Shown here piece after piece: positions 56,109 through 64,000 of a stretch of DNA of 64,000 nucleotides (the stretch's first letter is position 1; the number at the start of each line of letters is the position of its first letter). A model generated the notes under the pieces. That model searched no databases. It was not told the DNA's origin and saw only the letters and a program-made list of their open reading frames with translations. The position numbers and the translations under genes were made by a program. Origin of the DNA: Eledone cirrhosa (Eukaryota; Mollusca; Cephalopoda; Octopoda; Eledonidae); contig OZ024744.1 of NCBI GenBank assembly GCA_964016885.1, forward strand, positions 72,682,329 through 72,746,328, given 5' to 3'.

Positions 56109-56318
56109 TTAACTCTTTAGTGTTTACATTACTCTATATATACTATTGTATTCTCACATAATTATCTCACATAATATTAAATCTATGAGATTTTGATATT
56201 ATTTATTTTGAGAACAATACCTTAACATCAGTATAAGTGGTCAGTTACGGCCAGTTTGAACAGAAAGAGGTAAGACAATTCTGGCTGGATATGGCAGGTT
56301 TGAATGCCAAAGGGTTAA
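56109..56318. mobile_element. TTAA-flanked MITE, copy 3
   Basis: TTAACTCTTTAGTGTTTA at left, GAATGCCAAAGGGTTAA at right. Interior as in copy 1. Confidence 0.82.
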
Positions 56319-56584
56319 ATATGTCTCCCTAGCCTTTTCTTTCATTTCAGCATGTAAAATGTCATCAAGTTCTAAAATCCCCATCTTCTGGTTCCCCAAT
56401 GGTTTCTTTTGATGGCAGCCTTAATCCACTGCAGGCTGCTTTTTTCCCTCTTTCACATTGAGCACAGAGGCTTTAAGTAGATCTTTACCAAAAGAGATAA
56501 AGTACTGGTGGTGAGTTTAATTCACTATGCTTTGCCATTGCCTACAAATTTGTAATCTTTTGCCAATGTGTTGCAATTATTCCT

Positions 56585-56810
56585 ATCTAAGATGTGTGAA
56601 CGACAAAATTGGTTGAGCATTGGACAAAAATATTTGGTGTGTTTTTTTTTGTTTTTTTCTTCTATGATCTGAACTCAAATTCTGACAGGTTGACTTTTAC
56701 CTTTTTGAGTTAATAAAATAAGTACCAGTCTATATACTGAACACCAGTTATATGCTGGACACTGTTTATATTCACTAAATCCTTCTGCTAAAATGTTTGT
56801 CCATTTGCTT
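56585..56810 (+). mobile_element. Old SINE family C-like copy
   Basis: GGTTGAGCATTGGACAAAAA, GAACTCAAATTCTGACAGG, GAGTTAATAAAATAAGTACC. Diverged with extra T runs. Confidence 0.55.
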
Positions 56811-57489
56811 ATATAATAAAATATTACTACTGTTGCCTTCAAAGTTAACTGAATAAAATCATTTATGTAAAGAAAAAGGCACACACACTTATTTTTAAGT
56901 TATACAACTACAAAATACAAGTATAATAGTTTTGTCTCTTCTCATTTCTCTGTCTGTGTGTCAGTCTTTTACTCCCTCTCTCCCTCTCTTTAATATATTT
57001 ATTCGGTCTAGCTTTACTTTATTACCCATGTCTCATAGTTCAATTGCTTGAAATGTGCTGTGGTTCAGCAATGATCATGATGATAAAAGAAGACCTTTAC
57101 TCTTGATATTGATGACGCCATCAAATATTAAATTAATGGAATGTCAATGTGGCCCAATTGATAAAACACACACACGCATACACATACACAATCTCACACA
57201 CACTCGCACACACAGAGAGGGGCACAATTCGAACATTTATAGCTTTATTTTTTGTACTTTTAGAAGAAAACAGAATCTATTTAGTTCTTTAGTTTCATTG
57301 TATTTGATAAAATCTCTGCTTATCAAACAATTTATGCAAACTAGATTTATGGGCGTCTTTTCTGTGTCACCTCTTGACAAAAATAAACCAATACTATATT
57401 CTTCTTTTGTCCTAAGACATATCTTTAATATTAATATGAAACAACAGCCCTTAGTATTAGAGCATATATGGTTGTTTTGAAAAACTGTC

Positions 57490-57885
57490 TTTCTAATCTG
57501 TCCAAAGGGCAGAGAAACATGCTTGGAGCAGATTAGAATATCCTTGTCTAGTGTGCAGTGATTGGATGGGAAATGATAATGCCTGGTTATCTAGATTAGT
57601 AGACTGTGGCTGCAAGAAGGAGGATAATTTGGTGAGACATTGACAGATGATCTCAGTTTTCTCTAAATTAATTGCCAGCCTCATCATTTCATAAGCTGTA
57701 ATGGCTGCTGAGATGGTGGCCCATTGTGTTTCTAGAGTGTGAGCTAGTAGAACACAATCATCAACCTAATCTAGCTCATTGATCTGTTCAGATCTCAGCA
57801 TGGTATTGATCTGTTCAGATCTTCTCATGATGGAAACATCGTCATTAAATTGGAAGTTAATAATGACTCTTATCTCCATTTTCAT
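57490..57885 (-). pseudogene. LINE reverse transcriptase fragment
   Basis: Minus strand: VDDCVLLAHTLETQWATISA (motif C, with VDD replacing YADD after a stop), AYEMMRLAINLEKTEIICQC. This is the Y-A-D-D-C...L-x-I-N-x-x-K-T-E block of RT. A 16-bp phrase TGATCTGTTCAGATCT-like occurs twice near 57780-57820. Lineage distinct from the PHD-bearing copies; clade uncertain. Confidence 0.7.
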
Positions 57886-57929
57886 CTTTTAATGAAGTAA
57901 TTAACTGTTTCATTATTTTGTTTAAAAAG

Positions 57930-58125
57930 GGCGATGGATTAACATGCTTTGAGGCCCAGAGTTACGGCCCATTATGTTATGATTTCAACTCTCATTGAGG
58001 TTACCTTTGCCTTTTATCCTTATGAAGTCGATAAAATAAAGCACCAGTAATTCACTGGGGTTGATTTAATCGACTTTCCTCTCCCCTTCAAATTACTGGC
58101 TTTGTGCCTAAAGTAGAAATAATTA
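57930..58125 (+). mobile_element. SINE family C variant, old
   Basis: GGGCGATGGATTAACATGCT head, TTCAACTCTCATTGAGGTT, GAAGTCGATAAAATAAAGCA and the longer GACTTTCCTCTCCCCTTCAA end. Confidence 0.75.
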
Positions 58126-58505
58126 TTTTGTCTAATGTTCAGAATTTAATGTAACTTAAAATTATTTGCATAAAATTATTTTGGAAGGTTTTAATTAAGA
58201 TCTTCCATGTTCAAATCTGAACATTTACATTTCTGAGGTAAATGGGAAGTATTTTGAACAAATTTGAAATTTATTTGTTATTTTTTAAAATAAATGACTT
58301 GGAAGCCTTGAACAATATGTTTGATTTAACACTAGATTTTATTTTATTAATTTTAAAATTGAATTTTTAACAAATTTTATCCTTCTCAAGCTAAAAGATG
58401 TTGAAGTAAGCATACAGGAAAATTACATAACACATGTTATAGGTAGAAAGTTCACTAAACATATGAAAATTCAGTTTTAAAATATACATTGTTCAAGACT
58501 TCTAA
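58126..58505. other. AT-rich DNA, no gene recognised
   Basis: Contains a weak family U2 match near 58150-58240. Nothing coding. Confidence 0.5.
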
Positions 58506-58527
58506 GTTTATATATATATATATATAT

Positions 58528-58929
58528 CATCATCATCATGATTGTTTGATGTCTATCTTCCACACTAGCATGGGTTAGATGGGTTTGTCCCACTTGAGGC
58601 AAAATTGGCTCGTATAGATCTGTTTCTGGCAGGTTTTCTACGGCTGGATGCCCTTTCTAACACCAACCACATTTACAGTGTGGACTGGGAGCCTTTTTAC
58701 CGTGTCTCCTAGACGACCACTTTACAGCATGAACTGGATGTTCTATGGTTCAAATATAACTTTAGAGAAAGGGTGGTGTGGGCGGAAGTGGGAGGATGGA
58801 GTAGGAGTGTGGAGTGTATATTGGGTTAAGAGGTTCCTACTGACTGTAGGTTTAAGTTCATACATGAGAAGGCGGGTCTGCTGTATTACTGCATAGCACC
58901 AAAGATCTTGATCTAGTGACAGTGTCTTG

Positions 58930-58935
<6 letters not shown>
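58528..58935 (-). mobile_element. LINE 3' end (coding remnant plus tail)
   Basis: From the right: SLDQDLWCYAVIQQTRL (end of the polyprotein), 3' UTR (CCACCCTTTCTCTAAAG), tail with CTAGCATGGG and (ATG)n at the left after a TA run. Confidence 0.85.
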
Positions 58936-58966
<31 letters not shown>

Positions 58967-59089
58967 GTGTGTGTGTATAAAATAGTTTCAAATTCATTCA
59001 AGTTTTAATTTAAATAAACTGTCAACATAACCTGCATTGTTTTGAAAGAGTAGAGACTGTATAGCGTGGAGAGATTCCATTAGTCATGC

Positions 59090-59455
59090 TGTGGACAAAA
59101 CAACTTCTGTAGTTTTGGTGCCATGATTAAATGCGTTTGGTTCAGATAGAAGGGTGACTGATGAATTAACCAAGACAGTGTAGAATAGAGAGGAATTGTT
59201 AGTGTTGCTGAGGAGATCGTAGCCATTCTAGAACTGGTCCCACAATAAAATACACTCAGTGCACATTGTATAACTGTTGGTGTTAGGAGGGTAATTGGTG
59301 TAGAAAACCATGCTAAAATGTAGACTGTATGAGTGCAACACTCTCTCTGACTTGTCTGGGAAGGCAGTAACCCTGAATAAGAACTTACTCAAAATATAAC
59401 AATATGTCCAACCCATGCTAGCATGGAAAGTGTACATAAAATCATAATGATGATT
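59090..59455 (+). mobile_element. Old LINE-tail copy
   Basis: Has CACTCAGTGCACATTGTA, ACCCATGCTAGCATGGAAAG and AATCATAATGATGATT; the central palindrome CCATGCTAGCATGG is exact. Confidence 0.65.
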
Positions 59456-59972
59456 CTAATCCCTTAAAAACAAAGAGGTTTTCGAGAACTAGAATAATTC
59501 AAGATTGAAATAACCAAACTGACTGATGATGGAAATTACATATCTATTGCTTTCTAAGCAGCTGTATTAGCTATTATACTTCACTTCATTTTTATTCTTT
59601 TCCTTCTCAAATGATATATGTCTTGCTAACTGTGATTTTAATCACTACAGCATCTTACCTGCTTCACAGATAATTCATCAGCCACCTGGTGCTAAAGAGT
59701 CGGGCCTTTTCTACTTATGTAAAACATTGAAAATTATCAGCCCTTCATTGGATGATTTGGGGGGCTTTATATTTATTCTATTTTATTATTATTATTTTTT
59801 TTTTTCAAAAAAAGTGAGCCCAAGAATATGAATAAATTATGAATTAACTCTTTATTTCCCTTTACAGGCCTGTAAGGTCCAACAACAGGGCTAAAGCAGC
59901 TTGCTAAGAAACAATTGTTTCAACTTTAAGAACATTTTAGTAAACTTTTCAGCTGTACAGATGCATTTCTAT

Positions 59973-60184
59973 TTAGCCCATTAGAATTTACATTACTCTA
60001 TATTTACTATTGTATTTTCATGGTAAAGAATTATCTCACTTAATATCGAATCTATGAGGTTTTGATATTTATTTTGAGAACAATACCTTAACATCAGTAT
60101 GAGTGGCTAGTTACAGCTAATTTGAACAGAAAGCGGTGAGAGAATTCTGGCTGGATATGGCTGGTTTAAATGCTAAAGGGTTGA
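59973..60184. mobile_element. TTAA-type MITE, copy 4, edges mutated
   Basis: The left edge reads TTAGCCCATTAGAATTTA and the right TTTAAATGCTAAAGGGTTGA, so both TTAA sites have single changes. Confidence 0.75.
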
Positions 60185-60662
60185 ACCTTATGGCTTATTT
60201 TTCTTTACAAGTTTGTAATGTCCAACACAGGCTAAAGCAGTTTGCTAACAAACAATTTTAATGTTTCAACTTCAACAAAATTTTGGTAAAGTTTTTAACT
60301 ATAAAGATACATTTCTGTTTAAGATGCTGTAAAAATAATGTTGTTTTCTTGAGAATATAATTGTCATCTTCATCATATAATATAATATAACACAGTTTGA
60401 GATGTTAATGAAAGTATGTAGAAAACAACAAATACATATATATATATAGTGAAATAAAGCAAAATACAAACAGTATCAAAACAATCTTCATCATCATTTA
60501 ACATACACTTTCTATGCTAACAAAAAAGAAATCAAAGTCTTATATGGTAAACCTTGCGCCCCCCCCCCCCCCCCAAAAAAAAAAATAATTAGTTAATTAT
60601 CTGGTAAGTAGGACATAAAGCAATTGTAATACTTTTCCACATTTGAACAGATATGCATAAGT

Positions 60663-60890
60663 TTAACCCTTTAGTATTTATATTACTCTATATATACTAT
60701 TATATCTTCGCAGTAAAGGCTTTACCTCACATAATTATCTCATATAATATCGAACTATGACATTTTGATATTATTTATTTTGAGAACAATACCTTAACAT
60801 CAGTATGAGCAGCTGGTTACAGCCTGTTTGAACAGAAAGATGTGAAAGAATTCTGGCTGGATACAACCGGTTTAAATTCTAAAGGGTTAA
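60663..60890. mobile_element. TTAA-flanked MITE, copy 5
   Basis: TTAACCCTTTAGTATTTA and TTTAAATTCTAAAGGGTTAA. Interior as in copies 3 and 4. Confidence 0.85.
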
Positions 60891-61124
60891 CTGAGAAGCT
60901 TTAACAACCAGTAATTGACTTGCATCACCCTGTTATGGGCAATTTCTTCAGGTCACTTCTTTTCATATCTGGTTAATGGGATATTTTCTTCACTGCTTTG
61001 TTTTACATCTAAATTAGTTATTTCTGAGAAGCTTACTAGCCATCTTTCTCTGGAACTCTAATTGACTTGCTTTTCTCTGCCTGTTCTAATTTAAGTGACC
61101 TTTACTCTCATTATAGACCAATTA

Positions 61125-61330
61125 ACCTTTTCATTATCATATTTTTAAAGGAAGACATTGCCGGGGATTTCAAATAATTTTGAAAATAATGAAGAATTTG
61201 GAGAAATTTAGTAGTATAACTGTTTTATCAATAAGCAGGTGTTTGGAACATAACTTAACAAAAATTCTTACAAAAAATTATGATGGGAGGTTTTCAGATA
61301 AGTAAATATAAACACTTTAAAACACTGGTA
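61125..61330. repeat. Unclassified dispersed repeat (family U2), longest copy
   Basis: Includes TTTTGAAAATAATGAAGAAT and ATGGGAGGTTTTCAGATAAG then CACTTTAAAACACTGG. Partners at 12350 and 21160. Confidence 0.45.
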
Positions 61331-61335
61331 AATAT

Positions 61336-61800
61336 ATCATCATCATCATCATCATCGTTTAACGTCCATCTTCCACGCTTGCATGGGTTTGGACGGGAGT
61401 TTTCCCACTTGAGGCAAGAGTGGTTGTCTTGCTCGCATAGGACTGTCTGGCGGGTTTTCTACTGCTGGATGCCCTTCCTAACACCAACCACGTTTACAGT
61501 GTGGACTGGGAGGTTTTTACCGTGTTACCTACACGGCCACATTACAGTGTAGACTGTGTTGTTTTGTCGTGACACCTACACGACCTCATTTGTTTCGGAC
61601 TGGATGTTGTGGTACCAACATAACTTTACATCGAAAGGGGTGGTGTGGATGGGGTGGGGGTAGTGGGACGGAGGTGTATTATGTTAGAGGTGTCTACTGA
61701 CTGTAGTAGGTTTCACTTTGTACTTAGGTAAGGCAGGTCTTCTGTATTACTGTGTAGCCCCAAAGATCTCGGTCCAGTGACATTGTCTTGCAGAGGTGTT
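61336..61800 (-). mobile_element. LINE 3' end (coding remnant plus UTR and tail)
   Basis: Minus strand: SLDRDLWGYTVIQKTCL-like coding end at the right, then the complete UTR and the type I tail CCATGCAAGCGTGGAAGATG, GACGTTAAACG, (ATG)n. One of the clearest copies of the UTR. Confidence 0.88.
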
Positions 61801-61868
61801 ATATATAAAGGTGCTGCTGGGGCAAAGGATGATAGATAAGACAACAAAATAATAGGGGTTTTTACCCA

Positions 61869-61952
61869 ATATATTTCATCATGATATTTTGAGGTTAGAA
61901 CTTTCTTTTCAAAGAAAGTTCTAACCTTGAAATATCACAATTAAATATATTA
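61869..61952. repeat. Imperfect palindrome, about 41-bp arms
   Basis: AGGTTAGAACTTTCTTT and AAAGAAAGTTCTAACCT are exact inverted partners with two bases between. Pairing continues outward (GATATTT/AAATATC, AATATATT) with a few mismatches, giving a hairpin about the size of a microRNA precursor. Confidence 0.85.
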
Positions 61953-62319
61953 TGTAAAAAAAACAAAAAAAAAACATTATTTTATTTTGGTTTATCATCC
62001 TTTAACCCAACATATATATATATTTCTATCACATTGTACAAGCTTTCTGAAGTTCTCATCAATTATTTATAAAATGTTTTCTCAATTGATTAGTATAATA
62101 AATAATTATATAAACCAATTAAAGATTTATCATGGAAGGTACAGTCACAGGATATCTCAGGATCAGTTCTCAGTAAACATTTCTCTTTCAGAAATTATGA
62201 TGTTATCAGAGAAGAATAACCCCTTAAATGCGATGAGATATGTTGTAATTTGTACTTAAGGTGTTAACTGCTAAAATGTTTATTATAAATGACATATATA
62301 TATATATAGTGGTAGAACA

Positions 62320-63375
62320 CTGGAAGGTAATATCCTTAGTGGTAGAGCACTCAGTCCATGGGACGAGTTAGGTAGAAGTGGTTACACAACAGTTAGTTCA
62401 CCATACGAGAACAATTGTTTCACCTTAGCGGATCCTCAGCTCGTAATGTACATGGTTATACAAAACAGGAAGGACAACCATACGAATGCGCATGCGCAGA
62501 AACGATCACTTCACACAGGCAATACTAAATTGCGTGCGAGAGATGTAAGGGAGATAACTGCGAAAGTCCAAAAGTTAGGATGTTGTTGTAATTCAATCCG
62601 GAGTTTTGTAGTTATGTAAGAGGTGTTTCCAGACGTGTGGACAATGTGTGAAGAATCCATTTCTCGTGTTTAGGCAATCACTATTGCGTAATCTCTTTAA
62701 AATATTTATTCGTTCATCAATACATAGTCCACACGACGGATTGCCCCTTGCGTATGGCTTGGACTTAGTGATGGCTTTCCATTGAATGGAGTAGTTTATA
62801 CTTGAGTCCTTGAGGAACCGTATGTGGATCACGAGTTTCATGGATGAACGTCTGTCTGGGTAACTAAAGGTCGACTGGTGGTTCAGGAAACGTTCCTTAA
62901 ATCGGCCCTCAGCCATACCCACATAGGATTTGACCTCCTGTGGTTGATTTGGTCGATTGGAAGTGACCACAACTTCATAAACTACAGCAGTTGTGTTGCA
63001 TTGCTGTTGAAGCGGACAATCTTCGGGCATACAGCAAGAGAACCCTAAACATGAGAAATTAATTCTTCACACGTCCACACATCTGGAAACACCTGTTACA
63101 TAACTACAAAGCTCCGGATTGAATTACAACAACATCCTAATTTTCTTATCAACTAGAAACTTTCGGACTTTCACAGTTATCTCCCTTACACCTCTCGCAC
63201 GCAATTTAGTATTGCCTGTGTGAAGTGACTGTTTCTGCGCATGCGCGTTCGTACGGTTGTCCTTCCTGTTCCGTATAACCATGTCCATTACAAGCTGAGG
63301 ATCCGCTAAGGTGAAACAATTGTTCTCGGTATGGTGAACTAACTGTTGTGTAACCACTTCTCTCTCTCTCTCTCT
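62320..63375 (-). mobile_element. Penelope-like element fragment with inverted arms
   Basis: A GIY-YIG endonuclease frame (62593-63030) with its 3' UTR runs leftward to about 62374. To the right, 63043-63361 is an inverted partial copy of the same 3' end (end of the frame plus UTR; shared blocks ACACAACAGTTAGTTCACCA, GCATGCGCAGAAACG). The two arms are about 300 bases each and face away from each other. RT is absent. Inverted partial duplication of the ends is known for Penelope elements. Confidence 0.8.
62593..63030 (-). pseudogene. GIY-YIG endonuclease domain of a Penelope-like element
   Basis: 145 uninterrupted codons of the C-terminal part of the polyprotein. Residues 5 and 11 are Cys of a small zinc-binding knot (CPLQQQC). 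17-19 are VYE and 35-38 SYVG, the two strands that name the fold. GRFKERFLNH (42-51) carries the conserved Arg and His. KPYARGNPSCGLCIDERINI (91-110) is a hallmark of this group. It ends FFTHCPHVWKHLLHNYKTPD. The nuclease nicks target DNA for reverse transcription. RT, telomere-like domain and start are truncated, so the Met at 63030 is not a true start. Confidence 0.85.
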
Positions 63376-63713
63376 CATTTCATCATTTCATTTTACGTCC
63401 GCTTTTTTCCCTGCTTGCTAGGGTTGGACGGGAACTGATTCTAGCTTGATTTCTACAGCTGGATGCCCTTCCTAACAACAACCTCATTTACTGTGAGTGC
63501 TGGGTGCTTTTTTGCCGTGGCACCTCCACGACCACTTTACAGTGAAATGATATGGACCCCAGTCCCTATCATCTCATTTCAACAGCTGAGTAAACTGGAG
63601 CAATGTGAAATAAAGTGTCTTGCTCAAGGAAACAACACATCACCCGGTCTGAGAATTGAACTCACAACCTTTCGATTGCAAGGCCAATGTTCTAACCACT
63701 AAGCCATGTGCCT

Positions 63714-63716
<3 letters not shown>
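63376..63716 (-). mobile_element. SINE family A, full length
   Basis: Minus strand, very close to the copy at 111-459, with an intact tRNA head (A box TGGCTTAGTGG, B-box region GAGTTCAATTC) at the right. TC repeats lie on its left and TA repeats on its right. Confidence 0.9.

Positions 63717-63761
<45 letters not shown>
63717..63761. repeat. TA microsatellite between SINE and LINE
   Basis: Pure TA for about 43 bases, directly between a SINE head and a LINE tail. Confidence 0.95.
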
Positions 63762-63762
<1 letters not shown>

Positions 63763-64000
63763 ATCATCATCATTTTACTCCCGCTTTTCCCTGCTTGCAA
63801 GGGTGGGACAGGTCCTATTCAGCACAGCATCTCTCCACTTGTCACGGTCCTTCGTCATCTCCTCCGTGAGTTTCAGCGATCTGAGGTCTACTCTCACACC
63901 TCCGCCCATGTTTTTCGTGGTCTTCCTCTGCTGCGTCTTCCTTCTACTGCGTCTTCCTTCTACTGCGTCTTCCTTCTACTGCGTTTTCCTTCTACTGGGA
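63762..64000 (-). mobile_element. RTE-like LINE 3' end (copy L7), cut by window end
   Basis: Type II tail CCTTGCAAGCAGGGAAAAGC and GGGAGTAAAATG at the left, then coding sequence close to copy L4 (KTWAEV-, DLRSLKLTEEMTKD-like). Near 63925-63995 a 16-bp unit TGCGTCTTCCTTCTAC is repeated about four times, which would shift the frame. Confidence 0.85.

Overview
This window looks like intronic DNA from a cephalopod nuclear genome, most likely an octopus or close relative. The evidence is tRNA-derived SINEs of the kind known from octopus, several lineages of decayed LINEs, very abundant TA/CA/CAT microsatellites, AT-rich unique sequence and very low coding density. The species call is inference; nothing in the window names it directly.

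Host coding sequence: one exon is clear. Positions 39320-39446 (+) have good splice signals on both sides and encode 42 residues that resemble the N-terminal part of the mitochondrial calcium uptake (MICU) family, closest in feel to MICU2/MICU3. A candidate 24-nt microexon at 25785-25808 (+) is open in only one phase, and that phase matches the MICU-like exon, so it may belong to the same transcript. If so, 25809-39319 is one intron of about 13.5 kb, and most of the window is intron of this gene. No other host exon was recognised.

Layout. 0-5 kb: SINEs around a TA-rich block, a dead mariner and unique AT-rich DNA. 5.9-9.1 kb: the longest LINE, an endonuclease/RT element with a PHD-like finger. 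9.7-10.8 kb: a 26-bp minisatellite. 12-22 kb: LINE 3' ends, SINE pairs, a GC-rich island and a small MITE. 22-25.5 kb: microsatellites and a 242-bp inverted repeat. 26-38 kb: SINEs, TTAA MITEs, a second mariner and LINE C-terminal fragments. 39.3 kb: the MICU-like exon. 40-42 kb: a possible solo LTR and fragments of RLE-type LINEs (R2/NeSL group). 45-47 kb: a 25-bp minisatellite. 47.3 kb: a near-perfect 316-bp palindrome. 48-58 kb: more LINE and SINE copies, one with a 5' inversion. 60-64 kb: MITEs, a Penelope-like GIY-YIG fragment with inverted arms, and SINE/LINE copies at the window end.

How the parts relate: the RTE-like LINEs and the tRNA-headed SINEs end in the same 3' tail, a short palindrome, then a GGACGT motif, then (ATG)n. 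This fits SINEs mobilised by the LINE machinery through tail recognition. Many copies sit inside TA microsatellites. All transposon proteins seen here are truncated or frame-broken; the longest uninterrupted one is 299 codons (18617-19516). The main open questions are the microexon, the tail hairpins, the Penelope-like element, the palindromes and the two unusual minisatellites.
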